From Rivularia sp. T60_A2020_040 (GTDB lineage: Bacteria; Cyanobacteriota; Cyanobacteriia; Cyanobacteriales; Nostocaceae), in the NCBI GenBank assembly GCA_015272215.1, contig JACYMD010000010.1:1-64000 (forward strand): 64,000 nucleotides of DNA, in the 5' to 3' direction. The notes under the pieces are model-generated. The model ran no database searches and was not told the origin of the DNA. It saw only the letters and a list, made by a program, of their open reading frames with translations. Both the position numbers and the translations under genes were made by a program. Positions 45,038 through 55,573 of this stretch are shown one piece after another (the stretch's first letter is position 1; every line of letters begins with the position of its first letter).

Positions 45038-45613
45038 ATGACTGCCATCACCATCAACTTTAACAACGTCGTCAAACTTACTGACGACCAATTTTACCAA
45101 CTATGTCAGGATAATCCCGATGTCAAATTAGAACGCAATCAATGGGGAGAATTAATCGTAATGCCACCAACGGGAGGAGAAACAGGAAACCGTAACTCAG
45201 AATTAAATGCGGAATTTGTATTTTGGAACCGCAAATTTTTACTTGGTAAAGTATTCGATTCTTCTACCTGCTTTAAACTCCCCAATGGTTCCAACCGTTC
45301 TCCTGATGTATCTTGGATACAATTAGACAGGTGGAATACACTTAACGAACAACAGCGAGAAAAGTTTCCTCCTATCGCCCCAGATTTTGTATTAGAATTG
45401 ATGTCACCTTCAGATCAATTAAGCGATGTTCAAGAAAAAATGCTTGAGTATATGGCTGCGGGTGTCAAATTAGGCTGGCTTTTTAACCGTAAAAATCGTC
45501 GAGTAGAAATCTATCGTCAAGGGCAAGCAGTAGAAGTATTGGATTCTCCTACAAGTTTATCCGGAGAAGATGTATTACCGGGATTTATTTTGGATTTATC
45601 AATTGTATGGTAA
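45038..45613 (+). CDS. Uma2-family (DUF820) putative restriction-endonuclease-fold protein
   Basis: The 191-residue protein is taken from ATG 45038 (MTAITINF), with aagaggt eleven bases upstream. It has the Uma2 signatures: MPPTGGETGNRNSEL, RSPDVSWIQLDRW, PDFVLELMSPSD and KMLEYMAAGVKLGWLFN. The acidic Asp of RSPD, Glu of ELMSP and the following Gly-Trp-Leu give the PD-(D/E)XK nuclease arrangement. Uma2 genes are numerous in cyanobacteria and often called restriction-like, but their role is unknown. It is monocistronic. Confidence 0.93.
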   Translation: MTAITINFNNVVKLTDDQFYQLCQDNPDVKLERNQWGELIVMPPTGGETGNRNSELNAEFVFWNRKFLLGKVFDSSTCFKLPNGSNRSPDVSWIQLDRWNTLNEQQREKFPPIAPDFVLELMSPSDQLSDVQEKMLEYMAAGVKLGWLFNRKNRRVEIYRQGQAVEVLDSPTSLSGEDVLPGFILDLSIVW

Positions 45614-45674
45614 GTACTTGTGCCAACAGTCTCTACAATTAATTCCTAACTCCGGTGGTACTAACTCCCTTCTT

Positions 45675-46394
45675 CTACTGCGATATAAAAGTAATATCAA
45701 AAGAAGTCCATTTGTCATTTATTTTCTTTGGTGTTCCAACTTTAAAAAAGCCGGATAATTTGCGATTTTTTTCGTCATAATTGGTAACTTTACCCCAGTT
45801 ATAACCATTTCCGGCTTGCTGCATAAAGTAAGTGTTAAACTTTGAATTTTGTTTTCTTGGTGTTTCACTAACTTCAAAAAAAGGTACACTTTCTTGGGAA
45901 CGATAACCTTGTGGTATTGTGTCACCAAAAACTATTTCTAAATAAACTGTTTTACCGATATTATCTTGCATAAAATTATTAAACGCTAAGGGATTTTTAT
46001 TCAATTCCCCAATAAATATCGGAACGTTTGTTTTGTTCAATTCAACTTTATTTTCCGCTATCCAACGATTACCAATTTTATCAAATTGTTCAATTCGTGA
46101 ATTATTACGATTGATTCGGAAACGCTCGAATATCAGTTGAGAATTGGAAACACTAGGACATCCCGAACCGTGTTTTTCATGCACAATAAAATCGAAAAAC
46201 GATGCATTAGAATTAACAGTGACAAAAGAAAGACAATTCATCTGGACATTACGATATTGACTATCATTTAAGATGCGTGCAGCAACAGTTTGTAAAGCTG
46301 TATTTTTATCCAATAATCGAGATTGCGCTGTGGCAGGGATTGCTACAGAAAATAGAAAAGGTAAAATGAAGCTCAACGTTAATTTACGATTCAT
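45675..46394 (-). CDS. Secreted protein, unknown function
   Basis: The 239-residue protein has a clear signal peptide (residues 1-23, ending AIPATAQ). The mature part has two Cys (MNCLSF, GSGCPS) that could form a disulfide, and is mixed strand and helix with VETSD-like turns. I do not recognise the family. The 280-bp upstream region holds no gene. The 3' end abuts a copy of the ccggtggtactaactcc repeat (about 45646-45668). Confidence 0.7.
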   Translation of the reverse strand: MNRKLTLSFILPFLFSVAIPATAQSRLLDKNTALQTVAARILNDSQYRNVQMNCLSFVTVNSNASFFDFIVHEKHGSGCPSVSNSQLIFERFRINRNNSRIEQFDKIGNRWIAENKVELNKTNVPIFIGELNKNPLAFNNFMQDNIGKTVYLEIVFGDTIPQGYRSQESVPFFEVSETPRKQNSKFNTYFMQQAGNGYNWGKVTNYDEKNRKLSGFFKVGTPKKINDKWTSFDITFISQ

Positions 46395-46647
46395 ATTGAA
46401 TTAATATTCTCTTAAAAAATGCAATAAATTTGGTATTTTTACTGATACCATATTCACTTTAATTAAACAAGCTTTACTGAAAATTCATATTTAGGACAAT
46501 TATATTAAATTTTGATGAATTAAATTTTTATTAGTTTCCACTCAAAGGTTTAACCTTCATAATTCATAGTTAAGGTTCAGTATTGCTCTTCGTAATTTAT
46601 ACAAACCTTGATTTGTGTTTCTTATTAACTTGAACAAATATGAAAAA

Positions 46648-47139
46648 ATGGAAAATATTCGTTTAAAACCGACAGTTGATAACGACCTTAATTTTGTATT
46701 GCAAGCAGAACAAAATCAACAAAATCGTTCTTTTGTGAATTCATGGACAAAACAACAGCACCGTGAATCTTTATCAAATAGTAATATAGCTCACTTTATT
46801 ATTGAAAGAACTACAGATAATTCTCCTGTGGGATACGCGATATTAGCAGACTTAATGAACTTTTATCAAAGCATAGAATTGCGACGAATTGTAATTACAG
46901 ATAAAGGAAAAGGATACGGTAGAGAAACTCTGAAATTAATCAAAAAGCTGTCTTTTGAAGAGTTATCAGCACATCGTTTGTGGCTGGATGTAAAAGAAAA
47001 TAACCTCCGTGCTAAAAAGCTTTATGAATCAGAAGGTTTTACTGTAGAAGGGCGCTTGCGTGAATGTCTTCACATTTCAAATACATGGGAATCTTTGATT
47101 ATTATGTCCATATTAAATATAGAATATTTTAATGCTTAG
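46648..47139 (+). CDS. GNAT N-acetyltransferase (RimJ/RimL-like)
   Basis: The 163-residue protein is taken from ATG 46648 ([13 protein letters not shown]); an upstream GTG is in frame but less likely. It has the GNAT core: VGYAILADL (strand 4), [21 protein letters not shown] with the acetyl-CoA loop GKGYG, and [15 protein letters not shown] (strand 6). RimJ/L-like members acetylate N-termini of ribosomal proteins or small-molecule amines; the substrate is not readable here. It sits 20 bp before the dienelactone hydrolase-like gene, so the two may be co-transcribed. Confidence 0.93.
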   Translation: MENIRLKPTVDNDLNFVLQAEQNQQNRSFVNSWTKQQHRESLSNSNIAHFIIERTTDNSPVGYAILADLMNFYQSIELRRIVITDKGKGYGRETLKLIKKLSFEELSAHRLWLDVKENNLRAKKLYESEGFTVEGRLRECLHISNTWESLIIMSILNIEYFNA

Positions 47140-47159
47140 TATTGATAATTTTACTGAAA

Positions 47160-47999
47160 ATGACACAAAACAACTTCGGTAGACGGGAATTACTTCTCGC
47201 TAGCTTGACAGCAGGATTTGCAATGGCGGTAGAGCCGATTTATGCTCAAGTTATCAACACAAAAACAAGAGGATTAGTTGCGGGTGAAGTGAAAATTCCC
47301 GTTGCTGACGGAGTAATCCCCGCTTATCGTGCTATGCCAAGGTTAGGTGCTAACTTTCCAGTAGTGTTGGTAGTGCAAGAAATATTCGGTGTACATGAAT
47401 ATATTCAAGACGTTTGTCGGCGTTTTGCTCAGCTCGGATATATGGCAATCGCACCTCAAATGTTTGCGCGTTATGGTGATGTTTCTAAATTAAATGATAC
47501 TCAGGAAATTATCAGTAAGGTTGTTTCCAAAGTTCCCGATACACAAGTACTTTCAGATTTAGATGCAACGGTAATTTGGGCGAAAAATACTGGAAAAGCC
47601 GATGTAGATAAACTCGGTATTACAGGTTTTTGTTGGGGTGGTAGAATCGTTTGGTTGTACGCAGCACACAGCCCGCAATTAAAAGCAGGTGTAGCTTGGT
47701 ATGGAAGATTAACGGGTGATAGCAATCCTTTACAGCCACAGTATCCCATTGATATCGCACCTTTGATTAAAGCACCAGTACTAGGACTTTACGCTGGTGA
47801 AGACAAAAATATTCCTGTTAGTGATGTGGAAAAAATCCGAGAAGCTTTGAAACAAAATAAAACACCAACTCAGATAATAGTTTACCCTAATGCACCCCAC
47901 GGATTCCACGCCGATTATCGTCCGAGTTACCGCAAAGAAGCAGCAGAAAACGGTTGGTTGCTGTTACAAAATTGGTTTAAAAAATATGGTGTAATTTAA
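47160..47999 (+). CDS. Dienelactone hydrolase-family protein, Tat-exported
   Basis: The 279-residue protein is taken from ATG 47160 ([16 protein letters not shown]). The N-terminus is a twin-arginine-type signal ([16 protein letters not shown]), so export is likely. The alpha/beta-hydrolase core has nucleophile Cys in [11 protein letters not shown], Asp in LYAGEDKN and His in APHGFHADY, the Cys-Asp-His triad of dienelactone hydrolases. It cleaves lactone-type esters. Together with the upstream GNAT gene it may form a small unit. Confidence 0.93.
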   Translation: MTQNNFGRRELLLASLTAGFAMAVEPIYAQVINTKTRGLVAGEVKIPVADGVIPAYRAMPRLGANFPVVLVVQEIFGVHEYIQDVCRRFAQLGYMAIAPQMFARYGDVSKLNDTQEIISKVVSKVPDTQVLSDLDATVIWAKNTGKADVDKLGITGFCWGGRIVWLYAAHSPQLKAGVAWYGRLTGDSNPLQPQYPIDIAPLIKAPVLGLYAGEDKNIPVSDVEKIREALKQNKTPTQIIVYPNAPHGFHADYRPSYRKEAAENGWLLLQNWFKKYGVI

Positions 48000-48032
48000 C
48001 AATTGTTGGATGTAATTAATCTCTAAATATTC

Positions 48033-49460
48033 CTAAGAAACTACTTTGATAGAATTATCCAAAACCTCTTGCGAGTTATGATTAATTTTCGGATCAATCA
48101 TTTGTTTTAAAACTCCGAAAATAATTCCAGGTGCAAACAAGGCTGTAGGAGGTTTCACCATGTGTATGACTTCAGAGAAAACTTTATATACTTGGGGTTG
48201 ATGCACTGATAATAAAATTACTTCATCCATATATTTGTGCATAAATCGAGTAACTTTATCTGGTTTTCCACCCTCGGTAGTTTCCCAACGAAAATCATCG
48301 CTCGTCGCCATTAACCAAGGATTTTTTAACACTTTAGCTAATTGTTTCTGAAAGTTTTGATTCCATTTTGTTATTGTATCAGCGGAACTATTCAATTGAA
48401 TAAGCAAACATTTTTGTAACGTTAAAGCGCTTAAAGCCGCAGATGTCATTCCTTGTCCATATACAGGATTAAAAGCACAAACTGCATCCCCAATTATGAC
48501 TAAACCAGATGGTAAACGCTTTAATTTTTCATAATGGTGCCAGCAATTTTCTGTACGACGATAACTATACACCTTGGAGATAGGTTTAGCGTCTTTAATT
48601 GCATCATAAATTGCCGAATTTCGTAAATTACGCGCACATTCTAAAAAACCATCATTATCAGTAGGTGGATAGTCTTTAGCAATACCTGCCAAAGTTACAG
48701 CCCAACGATTACCTTCTACAGGCAGCAATACTCCCCCATGCTTGTTGTGAGGAGGTTTATATAAAACTGCGAGCGCTTTCCAATCTAGTTGTAAATCTTG
48801 AGGAAGTTCATACCAACGGGTACTATATCCTAGAAACGAATTAATCACGGTTTGTTCTGGTGCTGGATAACCCATTGACTTTAGCCAATTAGGTACTTGA
48901 GAATTACGTCCAGAAGCATCCACAACCAAATCTGCAATCAATTCTTCTTGTTTATTTTCATCCGAATTATAAAGTTTAACTCCTCTAACTTGAGAATTTT
49001 GATTATTAGTTAATAATCCATGTACTTGAGTTTTTTGCCGAAATTTTATATTCTCAAAGCCCAAAAGACGACGATGTACCAACCATTCTAAAAACGCACG
49101 ACTACAAGTATGGGTAATTAAATCCGATGCAATGTGAGGATGAAAACCCCAAAAACCAAACAATGTATATTCCTTAGCCCAATCTACTCTCGGCGCACCA
49201 GCTTTACTTAATTCTGCATCTATCCCAGGGAATAATTCTTCTAAAATTCTGTATCCTTGAGCAAGCATTACATGAGCGTGATTTGCTTGGGGAACACCCA
49301 TACGGGTTTGTGGTTGTTCTGGTAAAGTATCGCGATCGACCACAATGACTTGAGTAAAATAATCTGCTAAAACTCTTGCACTCAAAAGTCCAGCCATGCT
49401 GCTACCGATAACTATAGCAGTATGATTATTACTGTTGCGTTGGGATATTGGTATTTGCAT
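48033..49460 (-). CDS. FAD-dependent oxidoreductase of the halogenase/hydroxylase type
   Basis: The 475-residue protein has the FAD-binding Rossmann motif AIVIGSSMAGLLSARVLADY and the second FAD motif GDAVCAFNPVYGQGMTSAA (the GD of group A flavoproteins). The loop VVDRDTLP follows the first strand. The middle region (NHAHVMLAQGY and ELFPG) resembles FAD monooxygenases that act on polyketide or terpenoid substrates. No tryptophan-halogenase Trp-x-Trp-x-Ile motif is visible, so a halogenase role is unlikely. The substrate is unknown. Confidence 0.88.
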   Translation of the reverse strand: MQIPISQRNSNNHTAIVIGSSMAGLLSARVLADYFTQVIVVDRDTLPEQPQTRMGVPQANHAHVMLAQGYRILEELFPGIDAELSKAGAPRVDWAKEYTLFGFWGFHPHIASDLITHTCSRAFLEWLVHRRLLGFENIKFRQKTQVHGLLTNNQNSQVRGVKLYNSDENKQEELIADLVVDASGRNSQVPNWLKSMGYPAPEQTVINSFLGYSTRWYELPQDLQLDWKALAVLYKPPHNKHGGVLLPVEGNRWAVTLAGIAKDYPPTDNDGFLECARNLRNSAIYDAIKDAKPISKVYSYRRTENCWHHYEKLKRLPSGLVIIGDAVCAFNPVYGQGMTSAALSALTLQKCLLIQLNSSADTITKWNQNFQKQLAKVLKNPWLMATSDDFRWETTEGGKPDKVTRFMHKYMDEVILLSVHQPQVYKVFSEVIHMVKPPTALFAPGIIFGVLKQMIDPKINHNSQEVLDNSIKVVS

Positions 49461-49615
49461 ATTAATTGATGATTTAGTTTACAATTATAAAACTGGCAAT
49501 TTTATTTTAACGATAAAGTACGGAATTATTTTAGAATTAATTATATTTTTTGTTTTGTAATGCAGAGTAGCGCGAAGTAACGCGGAGTTTTGGAGTTATT
49601 TATTGAGTAAGAAAG

Positions 49616-50338
49616 ATGAATTTTTCACAACAACCTAATTTTGATTTAACACGCCGTAAATTCTTACAAATTTCTGGTTTATCAAGTATCAGTTTACTTT
49701 TAGGTGGCTGCGGTACTCCGATATTTGAAGATGTGGTGGGTACGGTTTCGGAACCTTTAAATCAAAGATTTCAAGCTTTATTATTAAAACCTCAAACACT
49801 AGTACCAGAATTTGCGTTAGATGAAATAGAACCGCAAAAATTGATAGTTAATACATATCGATTTACCCCAAATATTGACCAAGAAAAATATCATTTAATT
49901 ATTGATGGTGAGGTGGAAAATCCTCTCAGTTTGAGTATGGAAGATATTAAAAGCTTGCCCTTAACTTCTATGATCATTCGTCATGTATGTGTAGAAGGTT
50001 GGGCTGCAATTGTTCAATGGGGTGGCATTTCTTTGCGGGAACTTGTGGCTTTAGCACAACCCAAAAACAGCGTTAAATATGCTTATTTTCAATCAGCCGA
50101 TGGTTATTATTCAAGTTGGGATATTGCTTCTACTTTGCATCCTCAAACTTTATTAGCTTATCAAAAAAACGGCGCTTCTTTACCTGTTGAAAATGGCGCA
50201 CCTTTACGTTTGGCTTCCCCAATTAAACTTGGTTACAAGCAGAGTAAATGGGTTACTAGAGTTACTTTAGTTAGTCGTTTATCGCGATATCAAGGCTATT
50301 GGGAAGACCAAGGTTATGAGTGGTTTGCTGGGTTGTAA
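49616..50338 (+). CDS. Molybdopterin-dependent oxidoreductase of the MsrP/YedY type
   Basis: The 240-residue protein has a Tat signal (TRRKFLQISGLSSISLLLGG) with a lipobox-like LGGC at residues 29-32, so it may be a lipoprotein at the outer face of the inner membrane. The molybdenum ligand Cys125 is in IIRHVCVEGWA, followed by AAIVQWGGISLREL and the substrate-region GAPLRLASPIKLGYK. MsrP reduces methionine sulfoxide in envelope proteins. A partner MsrQ heme protein is not adjacent. The oxidoreductase identity is sure; the exact substrate is inference. Confidence 0.88.
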   Translation: MNFSQQPNFDLTRRKFLQISGLSSISLLLGGCGTPIFEDVVGTVSEPLNQRFQALLLKPQTLVPEFALDEIEPQKLIVNTYRFTPNIDQEKYHLIIDGEVENPLSLSMEDIKSLPLTSMIIRHVCVEGWAAIVQWGGISLRELVALAQPKNSVKYAYFQSADGYYSSWDIASTLHPQTLLAYQKNGASLPVENGAPLRLASPIKLGYKQSKWVTRVTLVSRLSRYQGYWEDQGYEWFAGL

Positions 50339-50783
50339 AATTTGCCATTTTTCTAATGTTGTAATTGTTGTAATTAAAGATTGGGTTTTAATCTTGAAAC
50401 CTTTTGCAAGTTAATTACTCGTTTTCCGCTGAAAGATTATTGAAAAAAAACCTTACTAGACGCAGAGAACACAGAGGAAAGAGATTTTATAGAGAAGGCT
50501 AATTTTAGAGTGGAAAGGGAGTAATTTCTTAGCTCCATCTTATTGGATGGTGTTTGATAAAATCTGAAAAAAGGTATTTTTAAAAAATTTCAAATAGGCA
50601 ATCTTAGTATTATTACTGATAGATATTTTAGGTTAGCGATTGTAAAACGGTATATAAGTATCTATCAAAGCGAAATTATAGTTTTCATCAAAGTTGTTCA
50701 AGGAAAAGATTTTGCGATCGCAACGAGCTTGCACTACGCAATCGCTTTGATATTAACTTATTTTTTACAATCAGAGGTTAGCA
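50339..50783. other. Intergenic region with dispersed repeats
   Basis: The 445-bp stretch contains an acgcagagaacacagagg-type repeat (50459-50480) and the 25-bp HIP1 repeat (50714-50738). No gene is seen. The promoter of the REC-EAL gene must lie here. Confidence 0.5.
50714..50738. repeat. 25-bp dispersed repeat containing HIP1
   Basis: Identical to 21504-21528. It is followed by a tail caatcgctttga, with a related inverted piece at 58360. Confidence 0.8.
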
Positions 50784-51995
50784 ATGACTAAGATTTTAGT
50801 AATCGAAGACGAAGAATCAGTACGGGAAAATATTTTAGATTTGTTAGAAGCGGAAGATTATCAGGTTGTTGCTGCTGCCAACGGTAGATTAGGGGTTGAT
50901 TTAGCGCTCAGTGAGTCACCAGATTTGATTTTGTGTGATTTAATGATACCGGAAATCAATGGTTTTGCTGTTTTAGCCTTATTGCGCGAAAAATTTAGCA
51001 CTTCTGCTGTACCTTTTATCTTTCTAACTGCCCGCTCGGCAAAAGTAGATGTTCGTCAAGGCATGGAATTAGGTGCTGATGATTATTTAACGAAACCATT
51101 TACCCGTGCAGAATTGTTAACTGCAATTTCTGTGAGGTTACAACGACAAGCGGCAATTCTCAAAAATCCACCTTCTCATGCAGAAGTTAAAGCACACCCT
51201 AAAGAAATGCGAATTATCGAAAATGCTTTACGTCGCACTATCGAAGAAGGGAAATTTCGCGAATTTCAAATGTACTATCAACCCATTGTCGATATTAAAT
51301 CTGGTGAGATGATTGCAGTGGAAAGTTTGATACGTTGGTGGAGTCATAAATTGGGTTTAGTGTCTCCTGCGGAGTTGATTCCATTAGCCGAATCTACGGG
51401 TTTAATTATACCTTTAAGCGATTGGATTTTAGAAACTGTTTGTAAACAAACACGCACTTGGTTAGATAATGGTTTAGATATTTTACCAAGCTGCGTTAAT
51501 ATATCCACAAGTCAATTTATTCAACCTAATTTCGTTGAAAAAGTTGCAAATATACTATCAATTTATAATTTAGCACCCCATTATTTAGAATTAGAATTTA
51601 CTGAAACTACAATCATGCAAGATATAAATAAAACTATTGATATTTTGCAACAATTAAAATCATTAGGTGTCAAAATTACAATGGATGATTTTGGTACTGG
51701 TAATTCTTCTTTAATTTATTTGAAAAAAATCCCAATACATACTATCAAAATCGACAAATATTTTATATATAATCTCTCTCAAGATTGTCAAAAATTAGCA
51801 ATTACTAAAGCTTTAATTCAAATGGGACAAAATCTCAATTTGAAGGTTGTCGCTAAGGGAGTAGAAACTGTTAGCGAACTCAAGATTTTGCGCGAACTCA
51901 GATGTTATGCTATGCAAGGTTATTTGTTCACTCAACCTTTGTCAAGTTTTGATTTTGAACAAATGTTGGTAAGTAAGCAAGGTTTGCATATTTAG
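50784..51995 (+). CDS. Response regulator with EAL domain, probably impaired phosphodiesterase
   Basis: The 403-residue protein has a receiver domain (residues 1-120, phospho-acceptor Asp52 in LCDLMIPEING) and an EAL domain (~145-400). The EAL motif is AVESLIRW (E180-S181-L182, with Ser for Ala). Other metal ligands are present: Asn239, Glu274, Asp301-Asp302 (DDFGTG), Lys322 and Gln378. At the motif normally AEGVET the sequence is VAKGVET, so the catalytic-base Glu is replaced by Lys358 (codon AAG, one base from GAG). Hydrolysis of c-di-GMP may be lost while binding is kept. Degenerate EAL regulators of this kind act as c-di-GMP sensors. No partner gene is adjacent. Confidence 0.93.
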   Translation: MTKILVIEDEESVRENILDLLEAEDYQVVAAANGRLGVDLALSESPDLILCDLMIPEINGFAVLALLREKFSTSAVPFIFLTARSAKVDVRQGMELGADDYLTKPFTRAELLTAISVRLQRQAAILKNPPSHAEVKAHPKEMRIIENALRRTIEEGKFREFQMYYQPIVDIKSGEMIAVESLIRWWSHKLGLVSPAELIPLAESTGLIIPLSDWILETVCKQTRTWLDNGLDILPSCVNISTSQFIQPNFVEKVANILSIYNLAPHYLELEFTETTIMQDINKTIDILQQLKSLGVKITMDDFGTGNSSLIYLKKIPIHTIKIDKYFIYNLSQDCQKLAITKALIQMGQNLNLKVVAKGVETVSELKILRELRCYAMQGYLFTQPLSSFDFEQMLVSKQGLHI

Positions 51996-52056
51996 GTAAT
52001 AGGGAATAGGTAATAGGTAATTGGTAATAGGTAATAGGGAATAGAGAATAGGTAAA
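51994..52056. repeat. Heptanucleotide array (aggtaat/agggaat)
   Basis: About nine units of aggtaat and agggaat types directly follow the REC-EAL stop codon. Confidence 0.85.
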
Positions 52057-52175
52057 TCCCCATAATCACAACTACAGAAGTCGGGTTTTTAACTAAATTA
52101 TTCTAATCTTGTGGGGTGGGCATCCCTGCCCGCCTATAGCTGCTTTTTAGCTTAAAAGACTTCTTAGCTCCTAAT

Positions 52176-52203
52176 AAAAATCCCCTAGTATCGCTACTAG
52201 GGG
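52176..52203 (-). terminator. Intrinsic terminator of clpC
   Basis: The 9-bp stem cccctagta (52182-52190) with tactagggg (52195-52203) has a 4-nt loop. On the minus strand the stem is followed by a T-rich run (atttttatt). It lies 44 bp beyond the clpC stop codon, in the correct orientation. Confidence 0.85.
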
Positions 52204-52246
52204 TGTTATCCGAATATTACCACCAAATTAAATTTGGGTATAAATT

Positions 52247-54700
52247 TTATCCAATGTTCATCAATTCTAATGCGGATTTTTCGGATTTAACTACTCTGAC
52301 TTTTCCGTCGTCGTCAACGTCTACAACCGCTGTATCACCTTGGACAACTTGACCGGAGAGCATTGCTTCTGCTAATGAATCCTCTAAAAGATTCATAATT
52401 GCTCTACGTAATGGTCTGGCACCGTAGCTGGGATTATACCCTTGTTGTACGACTAAATCTTTGAAGCTTTCGCTGATTTGCAAGCTGATTTCCTTCTCAG
52501 CTAAACGGCTAGTAACTTCTTTGAGCAAGATTTCGGCGATTTCTTTGATTTCTTCTTTCTTGAGTTGAGTAAAGACGATAATCTCATCGAGACGGTTAAG
52601 AAACTCTGGACGGAAGTAGTTTTTGAGTTCTTCATTAACCAGCATTTTGATGCGGTTGTAATTAGCTTCTGCTTCGTTTTCCAAATCGAAGCCCAAACCA
52701 CCACCACCTTTCTCAATAACTCGCGAACCAATATTGGAAGTCAAGATAATCAAAGTATTCTTGAAGTCTACTTTCCGACCTTTGGCATCGGTAAGATGAC
52801 CATCATCCAACATTTGCAGCAGCATATTGAATATATCGGGGTGCGCTTTCTCGATTTCGTCGAAAAGTATTACTGAATAAGGTTTGCGGCGCACGGCTTC
52901 GGTTAATTGTCCCCCTTCATCGTAGCCGACAAAACCCGGAGGTGAACCAATCAGCTTGCTGACGGTGTGACGTTCCATGTATTCGGACATATCCAAACGA
53001 ATCATCGATTCTTCGGAACCGAAGAAGTAGGAAGCCAAGGATTTCGCTAATTCTGTTTTACCAACTCCTGTAGGACCTGAGAAAATAAAGCTAGCAATCG
53101 GACGATCGGGATTTTTCAAGCCAACACGAGCGCGGCGAATTGCTTTGGCAACTGCGGTGACTGCTTGCTCTTGTCCAATCAACCTTTGGTGCAACGTATC
53201 TTCTAAATGCAGCAACACCTCAGATTCGGATTCGGTAAGCTTATTAACGGGTACACCAGTCCAAGAAGAGACGATTTGAGCAATATCTTCTTCGTTTACT
53301 ACAGGTCTATTGACAGCTTCACCTGCTTGTGCTTCTTGTAATTGTGCTTCAAGCTCTAACTCTTTGTCGCGCAGTTCGGCGGCTCTGTCAAAATTTTGTA
53401 ATTTAACCGCTTCGTTTTTCTGTTTCGCAGCCGCAACAATTTGACGTTTTAAATCCCGATTCTCTGAAATCATCGAGTTACGCAAACGCACGCGAGAGCC
53501 AGCTTCATCAATCAAATCGATCGCTTTATCCGGTAAAAAACGGTCAGAAATATAACGATCGCTAAGCTCAGCTGCTGCAACCAATGCATCATCGGATATG
53601 GTCAAGTTGTGATGCTGCTCGTAAGCACCACGCAAGCCCTGTAAAATCTCAACGGTTTCTTGTACCGAAGGCTCACCAATTTTAATCGGTTGGAAACGGC
53701 GTTCCAAAGCCGCATCCCGCTCGATGTGCTTGCGGTATTCATCCAGTGTAGTTGCTCCAATACACTGAAGTTCACCTCTAGCTAATGCTGGTTTGAGGAT
53801 ATTAGCGGCATCCATACCACCTTCCATTCCCCCTGCACCCACTAAAGTGTGAATTTCATCAATCACAATAATGATATTTCCTGCCGAGCGGATTTCCTGG
53901 ATGATTTTTTTAATGCGTTCTTCAAAATCACCACGGAAACGAGTACCCGCTACTATCGAACCCATATCAAGACTGATAACTTGCTTGTCTTGCAAGATAT
54001 CGGGTACATCCTGATTGAAAATTCGCTGCGCTAAACCTTCGGCGATCGCAGTTTTACCAACTCCAGGTTCGCCAATTAGCACGGGGTTATTTTTAGTCCG
54101 TCGTCCTAAAACTTGAACAGTACGCTCGATTTCTTTTTCGCGACCAACTACAGGGTCTAATTTGCCTTCAGCAGCTAATTTAGTCAGATTTCTACCAAAT
54201 TCTTCTAAAGTTGTCGATTGATTGCGTCTGGTACTACCACCACCCATACCAGCCCCAACAGATGCAACCTCACCCAAACGGCGAATCACAGCAGTACGAA
54301 GTTGCTTCAAATCGACATCTAAATTCTGTAGTACTTTAGCAGCAACACCTTCTCCAGCTTCAGTTAAGCCTAGAAGTAAGTGTTCCGTACCAATATAATT
54401 GTGTCCTAGGGAACGAGCTTCCTTAAAAGACTGCTCAAATAGAGTTTTAACTTTAGGAGTAAAAGGAATTTCTGGTGGAACAAAACCAGAACCTCTACCA
54501 ATAATTTTTTCAACTTCGCGGCGTGCATCTCGAAGAGTCACACCCATATCCGTCAGCACCTTAGCAGCAACACCCGTTTCTTCTCCCAGCAATCCCAAGA
54601 GAATTTGTTCCGTGCCTACAAAATTGTGTCCCAGGCGACGTGCCTCCTCCTGGGCGAGCATTACTACTTTAATTGCTTCGGAAGTAAAGTGTTCAAACAT
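52247..54700 (-). CDS. clpC: Clp protease ATPase subunit ClpC
   Basis: The 817-residue AAA+ chaperone has the double N-terminal Clp_N repeat (residues 1-150, [15 protein letters not shown] and [15 protein letters not shown]). The first AAA domain has Walker [14 protein letters not shown]. The UVR/middle region is [19 protein letters not shown], and the second AAA domain has Walker [15 protein letters not shown]. The C-terminal DUF/ClpP-contact region contains the conserved [10 protein letters not shown]. It unfolds proteins and feeds ClpP in the stroma or cytosol and is essential in cyanobacteria. Length is normal. The terminator at 52182 follows it. Confidence 0.98.
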   Translation of the reverse strand: MFEHFTSEAIKVVMLAQEEARRLGHNFVGTEQILLGLLGEETGVAAKVLTDMGVTLRDARREVEKIIGRGSGFVPPEIPFTPKVKTLFEQSFKEARSLGHNYIGTEHLLLGLTEAGEGVAAKVLQNLDVDLKQLRTAVIRRLGEVASVGAGMGGGSTRRNQSTTLEEFGRNLTKLAAEGKLDPVVGREKEIERTVQVLGRRTKNNPVLIGEPGVGKTAIAEGLAQRIFNQDVPDILQDKQVISLDMGSIVAGTRFRGDFEERIKKIIQEIRSAGNIIIVIDEIHTLVGAGGMEGGMDAANILKPALARGELQCIGATTLDEYRKHIERDAALERRFQPIKIGEPSVQETVEILQGLRGAYEQHHNLTISDDALVAAAELSDRYISDRFLPDKAIDLIDEAGSRVRLRNSMISENRDLKRQIVAAAKQKNEAVKLQNFDRAAELRDKELELEAQLQEAQAGEAVNRPVVNEEDIAQIVSSWTGVPVNKLTESESEVLLHLEDTLHQRLIGQEQAVTAVAKAIRRARVGLKNPDRPIASFIFSGPTGVGKTELAKSLASYFFGSEESMIRLDMSEYMERHTVSKLIGSPPGFVGYDEGGQLTEAVRRKPYSVILFDEIEKAHPDIFNMLLQMLDDGHLTDAKGRKVDFKNTLIILTSNIGSRVIEKGGGGLGFDLENEAEANYNRIKMLVNEELKNYFRPEFLNRLDEIIVFTQLKKEEIKEIAEILLKEVTSRLAEKEISLQISESFKDLVVQQGYNPSYGARPLRRAIMNLLEDSLAEAMLSGQVVQGDTAVVDVDDDGKVRVVKSEKSALELMNIG

Positions 54701-54884
54701 AATGGGTTCTTGCTCCCTCGCTGAACGGTTAACAGTGAAATTAAATTCACTTTTTTCTGAACATTTGTCTACTTTTCTTAAGGATAATGTATCTTTATTT
54801 CAGATACAGTGGCAGTGGGGAGAGCCGTAAGCTGTAGGGTGTAGTTGCCGTCCGTTATTCCAGTTAGGAGTTATGAGTTATGGA

Positions 54885-54960
54885 ATTTTAGATTTTAGAT
54901 TTTGGATTTTGGATTAAAAATCTACCCCATTACCCATTACTAATTACCCATTACCAATTC
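54885..54960. repeat. Heptanucleotide arrays (ttttaga/ttttgga and acccatt/aattacc)
   Basis: Two array types in tandem end at the stop codon of the YkgJ-like gene. Confidence 0.85.
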
Positions 54961-55309
54961 AAATTCCCACTGCTCGATCAAATCGCAACATTTCCAAACT
55001 GCGATCGCCATATATCGATTCTATCTGCTGATGACAACATTCGATGGCAAAGTCGTTTAATTCTTCGGGTTCAATCCCAAATAAGTCTTTAAATACTTCT
55101 GGCTCTACACGGCAAAAACGCGGACGCTCAGTATAAATACTGCATTCTCGCTGACCATGGTCGTAATTTATGCACCATCCATCTTCTCCTACCATACTGA
55201 GATATTCTGCTAATTCTTGGGATGATAAATATTCTTCTAAATCAGGACGTTCTGCTGGCTCAAGATAGCAGCAGGCTCCACATTGCTTTACACATTGCCA
55301 AGTTGCCAT
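54959..55309 (-). CDS. YkgJ-family cysteine-cluster protein
   Basis: The 116-residue protein is taken from ATG 55309 (MATWQCVKQCGACC). It has the CxxCGxCC motif near residues 6-13 and further Cys in GWCINYD, RECSIYTERPRFCRVEP and AIECCHQQ. This is the pattern of the YkgJ (CxxCxxCC) family of putative zinc- or iron-sulphur-binding proteins. The family is widespread and its function is not settled. It is divergent from psb30. Confidence 0.9.
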   Translation of the reverse strand: MATWQCVKQCGACCYLEPAERPDLEEYLSSQELAEYLSMVGEDGWCINYDHGQRECSIYTERPRFCRVEPEVFKDLFGIEPEELNDFAIECCHQQIESIYGDRSLEMLRFDRAVGI

Positions 55310-55573
55310 TGTTTTCTTTGATTTAATAATAAGTAACAAATAGTACGAGAGTCAGATTACCAGTTATCTGGGATGCTTTCTCTGCTTGTCTCAATTATCA
55401 AACACTCTAGGTTCTTAAAATCAATTTCATTTTTTAAGTTTTTTTATGTATTTTTCTATAATTTTGTTAAGTAAATTAAAATTGAGCATTGATTGCCGGA
55501 TATGATCTATATCTAGGAAAGAATTTTCTCACTCATTCATTTTTTGATTTTTTAAGGCAACTAGGAGGAATTA
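55310..55573 (+). promoter_or_regulatory. Leader region of psb30 with strong Shine-Dalgarno
   Basis: This intergenic stretch is AT-rich. The Shine-Dalgarno aggagg (55564-55569) lies four bases before the psb30 ATG at 55574, an unusually strong match for this window. Confidence 0.55.

Noticed and set aside
49616-50338. Nitrate-reductase-type assignment for the molybdenum protein
   Set aside because: The short length, single Cys ligand motif RHVCVEGW and Tat lipoprotein-like start fit MsrP/YedY and not a nitrate reductase.
54399-54830. 143-codon plus-strand frame opposite clpC
   Set aside because: Shadow of the highly conserved ClpC N-domain.
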